From assembly GCA_028289645.1 (NCBI GenBank), contig JANQOK010000002.1, positions 1 through 52,831 of the forward strand: a stretch of 52,831 nucleotides of DNA. The letters are read 5' to 3'. Of this stretch, positions 19,394 through 28,561 are shown in pieces. The translations under genes and the position numbers were made by a program. Every line of letters begins with the position of its first letter. Position 1 is the stretch's first letter. Source of the stretch: Anderseniella sp. Lineage in GTDB: Bacteria > Pseudomonadota > Alphaproteobacteria > Rhizobiales > Aestuariivirgaceae. The notes beneath the pieces are model-generated. The model was not told the DNA's origin, made no database searches, and was given only the letters and a program-made list of their open reading frames with translations.

Positions 19394-19447
19394 GTAAGCA
19401 GATCAGCGACTGGCTGCGGTAGCTGAGGCAAGTGGACTGGGAACGGA

Positions 19448-21127
19448 ATGACGGGGCGCAAGAGGGCTGGGGCTGAACTGGTGTTGTTGCCTATGGGCGG
19501 CATGGGTGAAATCGGCATGAATGCCTATGCCTACGGGCTGGGTCCGTCCGCCAGGCGCAAATGGATTCTGGTCGACTGCGGCGTGAAGTTCGGCGACGAG
19601 AGGGATCCCGGCATTGACGTCATTCTGCCGGATGTCAGTTACCTGCAGGAGCAACCCAAAAACCTGCTTGGCATTTTCCTGACCCACGGCCATGAGGACC
19701 ACATTGGCGGTATTGCATGGTTGTGGCCCCGGTTGCGTTGCCCCGTTTACTGCACTCCGTTTGCTGCCGAACTGGTCAAGCGCAAGCTGGCCGAAGCTGG
19801 CCTGCTCGGTGAAGTGCCGCTGCGGGTCGTGCCGCTTGGCGGCACAGTCGAAGCGGGCGGGTTCTCAGTCGAGTATGTGGCTGTCACCCATTCGATACCC
19901 GAACCGTCGGCTCTGGCGATCCGGACCGCCGCCGGCACCATCGTTCATTCCGGCGACTGGAAACTTGATGCAACGCCAACCATTCCGCCGTTGATGGATA
20001 TTGATCGCTTCCGGCAGATTGGCGACGAAGGCGTCGACGTGCTGGTGTGCGACTCCACAAATGTGCTGCGTGAAGGGCATTCGCCATCTGAATCGGAAAT
20101 CTCGGACAATCTCGCGCAGATCATCGGCGAAGCTAAAGGCAGGGTGGCGGTTACAACCTTTGCCAGCCACGTCGGGCGCATTACGTCGGTTGCGCAGGCA
20201 GCACGCGCCAATGGCCGCGAGATTGTTGTGGCGGGCAGGGCGATGCACAACATCGTTGCCGCGGCGCGCGAGGTGGGTCTTCTGAAGGAAGGCAACAGTT
20301 TCCGCGACCAGACCGAGTATGGCTATCTGCCCCGGGACAAGGTGGTGCTGTTGTGCACCGGATCGCAAGGCGAGCCACGTGCCGCCATGGCGCGCATTGC
20401 GGCGGACAACCATCCCGACATAACGCTGGACAAGGATGACCTGGTCATTTTCTCGTCGAAGACAATTCCTGGCAACGAGAAGTCGGTCGGTGCATTGCTG
20501 AACAAGCTGGCCGGGCAACAGGTTGAGGTTATCACCTCTGATGATGCGCTGGTTCATACATCCGGCCATCCACGCCAGGATGAATTGCGTCAGTTCTACG
20601 GTTGGCTGAGGCCGAAGCTGCTTGTGCCGATGCACGGCGAGGCCCGCCACCTCATGAAGCAGGCCGAGTTTGCCGCTGAATGCGGTATTGCCGAGACCGC
20701 CACGGCCACAGCAGGGCAGGTGCTGCGGCTGGCGCCCGGTGCTGCAAAGATCGTCGATGATGTTCCGGGCGGGAGATTGCACGTGGATGGCCGCATCATT
20801 GTTCCCAGCGTCGAGGGTCCGGCGCGCAAGCGGCGCAAGCTGGCCCATGTTGGCGTGGTCGCGGTATCCGTGGTCATTGATGGCAACGGTCGCATGGGCG
20901 ATGATCCGCAGGCGGTTCTGGATGGTTTGCCCGAAACCACTGATGCCGGCTATGAGTTCTTCGAACTGGTGCTTGATGTTGTCGATGAGGTGTTTGCATC
21001 AATTCCACGCAAACGGCGCCAGATAGATGAAGTGGTTGAAGAAAAGCTGCGCCAATCAATCCGCCGGCGGGTCGAGACAGAATGGGGCAAGCGTCCCGTT
21101 GTTCACGTGCTGATACACCGGGTTTAG
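19448..21127 (+). CDS. rnj: Ribonuclease J
   Basis: 559-aa metallo-beta-lactamase/beta-CASP ribonuclease with 5'-3' exonuclease and endonuclease activity in RNA maturation and decay. The zinc-binding motif HGHEDH is at residues 80-85. Further conserved signatures are SGDWKLD, VCDSTNVLREGHSPSE, CTGSQGEPRAAMARIA (beta-CASP motif A) and HTSGHPRQDELRQFY. The position after nuo-birA is conserved in many alphaproteobacteria. In several of those genomes a type III pantothenate kinase gene lies between birA and rnj; it is absent here. A hairpin overlaps the stop codon. Confidence 0.95.
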   Translation: MTGRKRAGAELVLLPMGGMGEIGMNAYAYGLGPSARRKWILVDCGVKFGDERDPGIDVILPDVSYLQEQPKNLLGIFLTHGHEDHIGGIAWLWPRLRCPVYCTPFAAELVKRKLAEAGLLGEVPLRVVPLGGTVEAGGFSVEYVAVTHSIPEPSALAIRTAAGTIVHSGDWKLDATPTIPPLMDIDRFRQIGDEGVDVLVCDSTNVLREGHSPSESEISDNLAQIIGEAKGRVAVTTFASHVGRITSVAQAARANGREIVVAGRAMHNIVAAAREVGLLKEGNSFRDQTEYGYLPRDKVVLLCTGSQGEPRAAMARIAADNHPDITLDKDDLVIFSSKTIPGNEKSVGALLNKLAGQQVEVITSDDALVHTSGHPRQDELRQFYGWLRPKLLVPMHGEARHLMKQAEFAAECGIAETATATAGQVLRLAPGAAKIVDDVPGGRLHVDGRIIVPSVEGPARKRRKLAHVGVVAVSVVIDGNGRMGDDPQAVLDGLPETTDAGYEFFELVLDVVDEVFASIPRKRRQIDEVVEEKLRQSIRRRVETEWGKRPVVHVLIHRV

Positions 21128-21140
21128 AAAACCCGTCTTT
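21119..21140 (+). terminator. Hairpin over the rnj stop, likely terminator
   Basis: CGGGTTT (21119-21125) and AAACCCG (21129-21135) form a perfect 7-bp stem with loop AGA, followed by TCTTT. The stem overlaps the rnj TAG codon. The U-tract is short, so termination may be partial. It would close the nuoA-rnj transcription unit. Confidence 0.5.
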
Positions 21141-21304
21141 GCGGGGATCCGGCAATAGTTGCCCCGAACATGATGGTTCTCATTGGCCCCAACCTGAGGC
21201 CCGACCGGGTCAGCACACACATTTCGGGGATGCCAGTGCCGAAAATGTTGCATGAATCACCAGAAAAGCGGCATTTTGTCGGTCATTATTGAAGGAAGCG
21301 AATC
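21141..21304. promoter_or_regulatory. Spacer upstream of parC
   Basis: No gene is visible. ACATTTCGG (21219-21227) pairs with CCGAAAATGT (21239-21248), 9 bp with a single bulged A. This could be a protein-binding dyad or a leader hairpin of parC. GAAGGAAG near 21291 provides the ribosome binding site. I cannot assign -35/-10 boxes. Confidence 0.3.
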
Positions 21305-23548
21305 ATGTCTGATCAGGCTCCTCCCGGTGCTCCTGAAGGAATTGAACCGGTTGATTTGAGATCGGCGCTGGAAGAGCGTTATCTGGCCTACGCCCTGTCG
21401 ACGATCATGCACCGGGCTTTGCCCGACGTGCGTGACGGTTTGAAGCCGGTGCATCGCCGTCTGCTGTACGCGATGCGCATGCTCAGACTGGATCCCAATC
21501 AGGGGTTCAAGAAGTGTGCCCGGGTTGTCGGCGACGTGATCGGTAAATACCATCCCCACGGTGACCAGGCTGTCTATGACGCCATGGTGCGTCTGGCGCA
21601 GGATTTTGCCCAGCGTTATCCGCTGGTCGAAGGCCAGGGCAATTTCGGCAATATCGACGGCGACAACGCAGCCGCCTACCGGTATACCGAGGCCCGCCTG
21701 ACAGATGTGGCTATGGCGCTGCTTGACGGCATTGACGAAGACACAGTTGATTTTCGCGAGACCTACAATGGTGAGGACACTGAACCGGTCGTCTTGCCCG
21801 GTGCCTTTCCCAACCTGCTGGCCAATGGCGCGACCGGTATTGCCGTGGGCATGGCGACGGCTATTCCGCCCCACAACGCCGGTGAATTGTGTGATGCAGC
21901 GCTGCATCTGATCAAGTTTCCCAATGCCGGCATAGACAAGCTGATGCAGTTTGTGCCCGGACCGGACCTGCCAACCGGGGGCGTGATCATCGATACCCCG
22001 GCACAGATGGCAGAAGCCTACCGCACCGGGCGCGGCGGGTTTCGGGTACGCGCGGTCTGGACCACCGAGGACATGGGGCGCGGCACCTGGCAGATTGTCA
22101 TTACCGAGATTCCATACCAGGTGCAGAAGGGCAGGCTGGTTGAGAAAATTGCCGAGCTTCTGACCGACCGTAAATTGCCGTTGCTGGGTGATGTGCGCGA
22201 CGAATCCGCTGAGGACGTCCGTCTTGTCCTGGAGCCGAAGAGCCGCACCGTCGATCCGGTTCTGCTGATGGAGCAGATGTTCAAGCTGACTGATCTGGAA
22301 AGCCGCCTGTCGCTCAACATGAACGTGCTGTCCGGCGGCAAGGTGCCCAAGGTCATGTCGCTGTCAGAAGTCCTGCGGGAATGGCTTGAGCACCGCAAGG
22401 AGGTACTTGTTCGCCGCTCGCGCCATCGTGTCGGCGTCATTTCGCGCAGGCTGGAGGTGCTTGGCGGATACCTGATCGCCTATCTGAACATTGACGAGGT
22501 GATTGCCATAATCCGCGCCGAGGAAGAGCCCAAGCCGGTCCTGATGGCCAGATTTGACCTCACCGACGTGCAGGCCGAAGCGATACTCAACATGCGCCTG
22601 CGTGCGCTTCGCAAGCTTGAAGAGTTTGAAATCCGCAAGGAATTCGACGGGCTGAGTGAGGAAAAGGCTGGCCTGGAGGCATTGCTTGCGTCTGAAGATC
22701 AGCAGTGGAGCCGGATTGCTGCAGAAGTGCGCGAAACCCGGGACAAGTTCGGCAAGAAAACCGAGCTGGGGGCACGTCGCACCCAGTTTGCCGAGGCACC
22801 GGAAATCGACTTCAATCTCGAAGAGGCGATGATCGAGAAAGAGCCGGTGACGGTCGTCTGTTCGGAAAAGGGCTGGATCCGCGCGCTCAAGGGCCATCTC
22901 CAGGATACCAGTGCGATTTCATACAAGGATGGCGACAAGGCACGTTTTGCAGTGCATGCGGAGACCACCAACAAGATCCTGCTGTTGAGTTCATCCGGAC
23001 GATTTTTCACCCTCGACGCAAACAAGCTGCCCGGCGGCAGGGGACATGGAGAACCTGTGCGCCTGATGGCTGATATGGATGCAGCCGATGCCATTGTCGC
23101 CTTGTTCATCTATCAATCCGGCGGAAAACTGCTGCTGGCCTCCACGCTTGGAGATGGTTTCGTGGTTGCCCAGGATGACTGTCTGGCCAATACCCGGAAG
23201 GGCAAGCAGGTTCTGAACGTGAAGCTTCCCGCGGAAGCGCTAGTCTGCCGGCACATTGCCGAGGGCGATGACCATGTGGCCAGCATCGGGGAGAACCGCA
23301 AGCTTATTGTCTTCAAACTTGATGAACTGCCGGAAATGCCGCGCGGCAAAGGCGTTCGCCTGCAGAAATTCAAGGATGGTGGCCTGTCTGATGTGCGAAG
23401 CTTCAAACTGGCCGACGGATTGGGCTGGACCGACACATCAGGGCGCTCTTGGACGGTGACGGACCTGGGTGAGTGGCTGGGCAGTCGCGCCCAGGCCGGC
23501 CGGCTGCCGCCGAAAGGGTTTCCGAGAAACAACCGCTTTGGTGGCTGA
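21305..23548 (+). CDS. parC: DNA topoisomerase IV subunit A
   Basis: 747-aa breakage-reunion subunit of topoisomerase IV, which decatenates daughter chromosomes with ParE. The catalytic tyrosine is Tyr127 in [11 protein letters not shown]. The quinolone-resistance region reads [16 protein letters not shown] (81-96), with Gln and Asp at the positions equivalent to E. coli Ser80 and Glu84; this appears to be the natural state in related bacteria, not an acquired change. C-terminal beta-pinwheel repeats follow. Length is close to E. coli ParC. parE is not in the window. The start has a good GAAGGAAG ribosome binding site. Confidence 0.94.
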   Translation: MSDQAPPGAPEGIEPVDLRSALEERYLAYALSTIMHRALPDVRDGLKPVHRRLLYAMRMLRLDPNQGFKKCARVVGDVIGKYHPHGDQAVYDAMVRLAQDFAQRYPLVEGQGNFGNIDGDNAAAYRYTEARLTDVAMALLDGIDEDTVDFRETYNGEDTEPVVLPGAFPNLLANGATGIAVGMATAIPPHNAGELCDAALHLIKFPNAGIDKLMQFVPGPDLPTGGVIIDTPAQMAEAYRTGRGGFRVRAVWTTEDMGRGTWQIVITEIPYQVQKGRLVEKIAELLTDRKLPLLGDVRDESAEDVRLVLEPKSRTVDPVLLMEQMFKLTDLESRLSLNMNVLSGGKVPKVMSLSEVLREWLEHRKEVLVRRSRHRVGVISRRLEVLGGYLIAYLNIDEVIAIIRAEEEPKPVLMARFDLTDVQAEAILNMRLRALRKLEEFEIRKEFDGLSEEKAGLEALLASEDQQWSRIAAEVRETRDKFGKKTELGARRTQFAEAPEIDFNLEEAMIEKEPVTVVCSEKGWIRALKGHLQDTSAISYKDGDKARFAVHAETTNKILLLSSSGRFFTLDANKLPGGRGHGEPVRLMADMDAADAIVALFIYQSGGKLLLASTLGDGFVVAQDDCLANTRKGKQVLNVKLPAEALVCRHIAEGDDHVASIGENRKLIVFKLDELPEMPRGKGVRLQKFKDGGLSDVRSFKLADGLGWTDTSGRSWTVTDLGEWLGSRAQAGRLPPKGFPRNNRFGG

Positions 23549-23813
23549 CAGTGAGTTGGCACCAATTGCTGCAGGACAGGCTGACTGAGCCATCGATGCG
23601 GATATACACAAGTATTGTTCCGCGCATATTTTCAGAATGCCAGTGTCAAAATTGCCAGCAAATAAAGGTGCTTGGTTAAAATACCATCACCAGTGGCTTA
23701 ACTGTTTGTTTTCTCAAATGTGACCTAATTATGGAGTTCTGAAGTCGCGGCGACTTACAATCTTTCGTCTAAGGCGAGGAGCGCGACTGTTGGGCTAATC
23801 AACGGTATGGAAA
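23549..23813. promoter_or_regulatory. Spacer between parC and an unknown gene, with an operator-like palindrome
   Basis: 265 bases with lower GC than the surroundings and no gene. AAGTCGC-G-GCGACTT at 23742-23756 is a perfect 15-bp palindrome about 60 bp before the next start codon, which suits a dimeric regulator's operator. A/T-rich sequence just upstream (23690-23735) could hold a promoter, but no clear boxes can be named. Confidence 0.4.
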
Positions 23814-24575
23814 ATGGACGGCACACAATATTGGGTGGTGAACGGAAAGGTCGAGACCGATCCCTTCTCGGACCCGCAAACCAGCAATCCTGAGACGCTG
23901 ATGCAGCGATCAGGCGGTGTTTTCGTTAACACTGGCCGCAGGGGAACCACGGTTCGCTGGGCCATGTTCGCGTCCAACTGGGCTTCGCTTTACTATGTGG
24001 CCGAGACTCTGTCCGGCCTGCCGGGCCCCTATACCTTTGAGTTTTTTCTGTCGGGATGGTTCACTCAGACTGTCAACGACTCGACGGAAGCCTATCTGCG
24101 CCTGCACGATCTGATCGCCAAAAGTGACATCCATCTCAGGCAGAAGACATTTGTAAAGGCGATGGACCCAGGCAATTTGACCAGTGTCACTGAGCTGATC
24201 GGTGAAACGCTGACTGATGGCAGGGCCAAGCCTGAAAACAGTGTGGACTGTGTTTACGACCAGTTGACCGGCAAGTTTGTGGTGGAACGAATTGGAGCCA
24301 ACACCAGTCTCGCGAAGCTGTATGGCATGTCGCCGGACTCGTTTCCCTGCCTCAGTGGCCATTCCTATGACAACATCGTTTCTCAGGCCTACAAACAATC
24401 GTTGAAAAGCGAAAAAGTTGTTTACGACCATGTCATGGCTGTCTTTCCCGTGAAAGACACCGTCAACAAGTGGATGGGTTATCAGCGCGCCATCATGCCG
24501 TATTCGTATGGCGATGGCCGAAAGGGCGTGTCGGTTGTCACCGACTTCGCGGACGTGGACATCAAAATTCTATAG
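23814..24575 (+). CDS. Uncharacterised protein, possible C-terminal PAS-like fold
   Basis: 253 aa, no signal peptide or membrane segment. I do not recognise the family. The C-terminal half (about residues 150-253) has a pattern like small alphaproteobacterial PAS domains: VVERIGANTSLAKLYGMS, a long helix, then GYQRAIMPYSYGDGRKGVSV near the end. That would suggest a sensor without an attached output domain, but this is an inference from pattern only. The N-terminal half contains GGVFVNTGRRGTTVRWAMFA and nothing familiar. The ribosome binding site is weak. The gene runs into the opposite gene, with 14 bp of overlap at the 3' ends. A palindrome upstream hints at regulation. Confidence 0.6.
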   Translation: MDGTQYWVVNGKVETDPFSDPQTSNPETLMQRSGGVFVNTGRRGTTVRWAMFASNWASLYYVAETLSGLPGPYTFEFFLSGWFTQTVNDSTEAYLRLHDLIAKSDIHLRQKTFVKAMDPGNLTSVTELIGETLTDGRAKPENSVDCVYDQLTGKFVVERIGANTSLAKLYGMSPDSFPCLSGHSYDNIVSQAYKQSLKSEKVVYDHVMAVFPVKDTVNKWMGYQRAIMPYSYGDGRKGVSVVTDFADVDIKIL

Positions 24576-25278
24576 ACATCGGCCCCTTGTTTGAACGTTC
24601 TTCCAGCAGATGCTCCATGTCGGCCTTCTCAACCAGAAGCATCCATTCATTGTGAGGCACGTCCTCCGGTGAGATTTTCCAGTTGAGAAAGCTGCGCTCC
24701 TGGCGCAGGTAACCAAACCGGGTTGCCATGCCTCGCATCGCCATCGTATTTGACACCAGGGCCCAGATGGCATCGGGTTGCCACTTCATATGCGACAACA
24801 CCATGCCCATGAAGCAGAACGCGTCGGTCAGTCCCGGTTGCCGCCTTGTCGAGCTGGCGATCCACAGTTCACCGTGATAGACGATTTTTCCTTTCAGATT
24901 GAAAGATCGGGAATCCGGAAAAGGTTGCAGTTGCTCCGGCACCATCAACTGGTCGCGTTTCATGTACAGGCCGCTCATCCAGCCAACGGCCCATTCGGCC
25001 AGTGAGGTATCGACAGTATCAAGCCGGCAGGCTTGCAGCCCGACGACGACATCCTCACTGTTCAGCAGGCAAATCCAGAACGACTTGCCTTTCAACCCGG
25101 TGACATTGAAGTCGAACATGGGTGACGGCGGACCATGGCGCACGTCGTGGCGCACCGAGTAGAAAGCTTCCAGATCGTTTGAAAATCTGACTCGTGTTCC
25201 ATATTGCTCAAACACCGAGGTCAGCTGGTTCACAACGTCCACGGCGGCCAAAGGGTTTCTGAGTCCGCGATGCAGCAT
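24562..25278 (-). CDS. Uncharacterised protein, possible GNAT-type acyltransferase
   Basis: 238 aa, soluble. I do not recognise the family. The arrangement GKIVYHGELWIASS, a helix, WQPDAIWALVSNTMAMRG and RFGYLRQERSFLNW resembles the second half of GCN5-related N-acetyltransferase folds, where a late helix is followed by a strand with an F/Y-G motif. This is a fold-level guess, and the acetyl-CoA loop is not evident. The ATG at 25278 is chosen because AGAGGG precedes it; an in-frame TTG at 25296 is possible. It lies downstream of the EamA gene on the same strand after 132 bp and overlaps the 3' end of the preceding gene. Confidence 0.6.
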   Translation of the reverse strand: MLHRGLRNPLAAVDVVNQLTSVFEQYGTRVRFSNDLEAFYSVRHDVRHGPPSPMFDFNVTGLKGKSFWICLLNSEDVVVGLQACRLDTVDTSLAEWAVGWMSGLYMKRDQLMVPEQLQPFPDSRSFNLKGKIVYHGELWIASSTRRQPGLTDAFCFMGMVLSHMKWQPDAIWALVSNTMAMRGMATRFGYLRQERSFLNWKISPEDVPHNEWMLLVEKADMEHLLEERSNKGPMSIEF

Positions 25279-25410
25279 TCTGCCCTCTGCTTGCAAATCG
25301 TTTCACTACATTGTGATCTGCAGCAACAAACATGCCATGCGAAAGACGGTGAAAAATCGCGGTAAATCAGGGAATCGGGCAGTAAATACTCGTTTACGAC
25401 AGCAACCGGT

Positions 25411-26310
25411 TCATTGTGGCACAGGTGTGCGCTCGCGTTTCGTTTTGAACCGCCACAGGCTATGACCGGCGAGAGACGCAATTACGATGGCGCCGCCGAC
25501 AAGCGAAAGCGTGCTTGGCACCTCCGAGAATATGGCCCACATCCAGATTGGGGTCAGCACTGTTTCAAGCAGGAAAAACATCGCCACGATGGCTGCTGCG
25601 ACATATCTCGGGCCGATCATCAGCAGTGCCGTGGCTGCCGGAGTGACCAGAAATCCGTTGATCGATATCCAGCCCCATCCGGCAGCGGTCAGGCTGCCGG
25701 GAACTGCAAATGGTGCCGCAACGATTGCCGACATCAGATGCCCGGCGCCGGCGCTCAATGACTGGTTGGTGCCGGAATAGCGGATAATGGTCAGGGAAGC
25801 GGACATGATTACTGCCACTCCCAGGGCCAGCAGGTCACCTTGCCAGGTTCCCAGCTGCAGGCCTTCCGCGACGATCAGCATCACACCTGCAAGAGAGCAG
25901 GCAATGGCGATCCAGGTTGCCAGATCCAGGCGTTCCTTCAGGAACAGCCAACCCAGCACCCCGGCGAACATCGGGTTGAACGCCAGGATGAACACCACGT
26001 TGGCCACTGACGTCAGGCTGATCGAGGCAACAAACATGATGTTCGCAATTCCGGCCAGGACCGCGATCACATAGCCGGTCTTGCCGTTGATGAAAGGCGT
26101 CTTGTTTTCCCGCAGCCTGTTGGTAAATGCCCAGAACAGGAACAGGGCGGTAAACAGCATGGTGCCGCGCACATAGATAATCGTCCACGTATCGGCACCG
26201 GACAACTTCAACAGCGGCACATCAAACGACAGCAGCAGACCGCCCAGGAATGACAGTGCGATGCCCTTTTCCGCAGTGGATCTGGCTGCAGGAGCCGAGG
26301 TACTACTCAT
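25411..26310 (-). CDS. EamA/DMT-family transporter
   Basis: 299-aa inner-membrane protein with about ten hydrophobic helices in two EamA repeats, the drug/metabolite transporter superfamily. Members export amino acids, nucleobases or other small metabolites; the substrate cannot be predicted. The repeats are visible as LSFDVPLLKLSG...IIYVRG and the second FLKERLDLATWIAIACSLAGV-like block. The ATG at 26310 overlaps the bpt stop (ATGA), so the two are co-transcribed; an upstream in-frame start at 26346 lies inside bpt and is rejected. Confidence 0.88.
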   Translation of the reverse strand: MSSTSAPAARSTAEKGIALSFLGGLLLSFDVPLLKLSGADTWTIIYVRGTMLFTALFLFWAFTNRLRENKTPFINGKTGYVIAVLAGIANIMFVASISLTSVANVVFILAFNPMFAGVLGWLFLKERLDLATWIAIACSLAGVMLIVAEGLQLGTWQGDLLALGVAVIMSASLTIIRYSGTNQSLSAGAGHLMSAIVAAPFAVPGSLTAAGWGWISINGFLVTPAATALLMIGPRYVAAAIVAMFFLLETVLTPIWMWAIFSEVPSTLSLVGGAIVIASLAGHSLWRFKTKRERTPVPQ

Positions 26311-27077
26311 TTGTGCTGTACGTCTCGTCGTTGATGCAACAGCCATCCGGTCTGGGTGAGGCGTTCCTGCGGCAGGAAGCGGGCCTTATAGTCCATCTTC
26401 TGAGAGCCTTCGACCCAATAGCCAAGATACACATAGGGCAGGCCGGCCCGCTGCGCCCGTACTATGTGGTCCAGCACCATGTAGGTGCCGAAACTGTTGG
26501 CCGAATATTCCGGCGCAAAAAACGAATAGATCATCGACAATCCGTCTTCCAGGATATCGGTCAGTGCCGTGGCGATCAGTTCTCCTCTTCGTCCGTCCGG
26601 ACCCGACAGGGACGGTTGTGCCGCCAGCCGGTACTCGATCAGCCGGGTGTCGACGAAACTCTCATCCACCATGGCCGAATAGTCCATCATGGACATGTCC
26701 GACATCCCGCCGCTGCCATGGCGCTCGTCGATGTAGCGCCTGAACACGGCATATTGTTCAGCCGTGGCTTTCGCCGGCATCGTGTTGCCGATGATATGAC
26801 GATTGCGCCGCAACAGTTTGCGGAATGACTTGGTCCATTCGAAGCTGGCCACCGGAACACGTACCGAGACACACGCCGCACATCCGTCGCATGCGGGGCG
26901 GTAGGCAATGTTCTGCGAGCGCCGGAAGCCGCCCTGTGCCAGTGTGTCATGCAACTGGCGTGCATCCGCGTTGATCAGGTGCGTGAACACCTTGCGCTCC
27001 TGCTGGCCTTCAAGATAAGGGCAGGGTGCCGGTGCAGTTATGAAAAACTGCGGGAAATTTCGGCGCTCAACACTCAA
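26307..27077 (-). CDS. bpt: Aspartate/glutamate leucyl-transferase (N-degron pathway)
   Basis: 256-aa aminoacyl-tRNA-protein transferase of the Bpt/ATE type. It adds leucine from Leu-tRNA to proteins with N-terminal Asp or Glu, marking them for ClpS/ClpAP degradation. Family signatures are CPYLEGQQERKVFTHL, the Cys pair motif ACDGCAACVSVRVPV and the C-terminal YLGYWVEGSQKMDYKARF. The start is a TTG, because no in-frame ATG or GTG fits the family N-terminus, and the ribosome binding site is weak; the start is therefore uncertain. A perfect TTGACA lies upstream on the minus strand (27172-27177) and may be the -35 box. Confidence 0.92.
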   Translation of the reverse strand: MSVERRNFPQFFITAPAPCPYLEGQQERKVFTHLINADARQLHDTLAQGGFRRSQNIAYRPACDGCAACVSVRVPVASFEWTKSFRKLLRRNRHIIGNTMPAKATAEQYAVFRRYIDERHGSGGMSDMSMMDYSAMVDESFVDTRLIEYRLAAQPSLSGPDGRRGELIATALTDILEDGLSMIYSFFAPEYSANSFGTYMVLDHIVRAQRAGLPYVYLGYWVEGSQKMDYKARFLPQERLTQTGWLLHQRRDVQHK

Positions 27078-27202
27078 GGTCTGGCATTCCGTGTGATTTG
27101 ATGTGGTTTCTGTCAGTCAACTTACGAACAAATGCAGACTTCGGTGCAAGGGTTAAATGTGTAGCCTTGATTGTCAACAAAGCAATCGGGTTGTCTGTGA
27201 GT

Positions 27203-28423
27203 TTACTCACCTGTGTCGAGCTGCGAAACTTTCGCGATATAGGTTTTTTCGCTCATGAAGGCGATGATCTCTTCTGTGTGTTCCGGTCCGCGGGTTTCGA
27301 CCGTTATCTCCACCACAGCACCTTTGGCGGGCACGTCAAGGAAGTTTCTTCGGTGATGGACTTCCAGAATGTTGGCTTTCTTTTCGCCGAGCGCAGATGA
27401 AATCAGCCCAAGGACGCCGGGCCTGTCCTCAATGCGAAATCTGAGCGACACCAGGCGTTTGTCGCGCCCGAGTTCGCGTACGATCAGCGAAGCCAGCATC
27501 CGCTGATCTATGTTGCCACCGCAAATCACCAGTCCGACGGTTTTGTTCCGCCAGCGGGTGGGGTGCTGCAACATGGCGGCCACGCCGGTTGCACCTGCGC
27601 CTTCTGCCAGCAGTTTTTCCTCTGACAGCAAGGTGACGACGGCTTTTTCCACCGCAGCTTCGTCAACCAGTACAATGTCATCGACAAGGTTCCGGCACAG
27701 GCCTACGGCGATGTCGCCGACATCGCGGACCGCGATGCCTTCAGCCAGTGTCGAGCCGCCGCACGTGGCCCCGGTGTTATTGATTGCAGCGTGCATGGCG
27801 GGATAACGCTCAAGCTCAACGCCGACGATTTCGATGTCCGGCTTGATGTGCCGTGCGGCGACAGCCATGCCGCCGATCAGACCTCCACCGCCTATCGGGA
27901 CGATCAGGCTGTCCAGCTCAGGAACGTCGGCGAGCATCTCAACAGCGATGGTTCCCTGGCCTGCGATAACCAGGGGGTCATTGAATGGATGGACCAGAAC
28001 GAAGCCGCGTTTTTCGATGAGGTGGTTAAGGTGATCGCGGGCCTCAGAAAGTGTTTCGCCTGCCAGTTCGACTGTCCCGCCGAACAGACGGGTCCGTTCC
28101 ACCTTGGTCCACGGCGTGGTTTCCGGCATCACGATAGTTGCTGGAATGCCAAGTTGGGTTGCGTGATGGGCAACTGCCTGTGCATGGTTGCCGGCCGACA
28201 AGGCAATGACGCCACGTTCTCGCTCTTCCGGTGTCAGCGACAGAAGCTTGTTCAGGGCACCGCGCACCTTGAACGCATTGGTGGTCTGCAACGTCTCAAG
28301 TTTCAGCATCACATTGGCGTCGGTCAGCGCAGACAGCGTAGCAGCACGCACGAAGGGCGTATGCGGTACTTTCCCGGCGATGGCCGCGGTAGCGCGTTGT
28401 ATGTCGTCGAAACTGATAGTCAT
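27203..28423 (-). CDS. ilvA: Threonine ammonia-lyase (dehydratase)
   Basis: 406-aa PLP enzyme that converts threonine to 2-oxobutanoate and ammonia; this feeds isoleucine synthesis or threonine breakdown. The PLP lysine is Lys52 in TNAFKVRGA, and the phosphate-binding glycine loop is GGGGLIGG. A C-terminal ACT-like regulatory domain (about 325-406) contains FRIEDRPGVLGLISSALGE. The single short regulatory domain resembles catabolic or IlvA2-type enzymes rather than the two-domain E. coli IlvA. The ATG at 28423 is chosen; an upstream in-frame extension would not fit the family. Confidence 0.92.
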   Translation of the reverse strand: MTISFDDIQRATAAIAGKVPHTPFVRAATLSALTDANVMLKLETLQTTNAFKVRGALNKLLSLTPEERERGVIALSAGNHAQAVAHHATQLGIPATIVMPETTPWTKVERTRLFGGTVELAGETLSEARDHLNHLIEKRGFVLVHPFNDPLVIAGQGTIAVEMLADVPELDSLIVPIGGGGLIGGMAVAARHIKPDIEIVGVELERYPAMHAAINNTGATCGGSTLAEGIAVRDVGDIAVGLCRNLVDDIVLVDEAAVEKAVVTLLSEEKLLAEGAGATGVAAMLQHPTRWRNKTVGLVICGGNIDQRMLASLIVRELGRDKRLVSLRFRIEDRPGVLGLISSALGEKKANILEVHHRRNFLDVPAKGAVVEITVETRGPEHTEEIIAFMSEKTYIAKVSQLDTGE

Positions 28424-28501
28424 CCTGCCTGCTGAAACTGACCTGCTATGTGGATTGAACGGCTGGCTTAAAGCGAATACCAATAGCAATCAATCCAGCA
28501 G

Positions 28502-28537
28502 TTGGAGCAAGTTCCGAATAATCGGACTTTGCTCCAG
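28502..28537. promoter_or_regulatory. Long hairpin/dyad between ilvA and a dehydrogenase gene
   Basis: The arms 28502-28517 and 28522-28537 form 16 positions around the 4-nt loop ATAA. Fourteen are Watson-Crick or near it (two G-U wobbles) and the T512/C527 position mismatches. It lies 24 bp before the ATG at 28562, just ahead of the GAAAGGG ribosome binding site, in the 138-bp divergent region. No T-run follows on either strand. It may be an operator dyad, an mRNA leader hairpin, or one copy of a dispersed palindromic repeat. Confidence 0.55.
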
Positions 28538-28561
28538 ACTTATTTGAAAGGGTTTTGAGGC

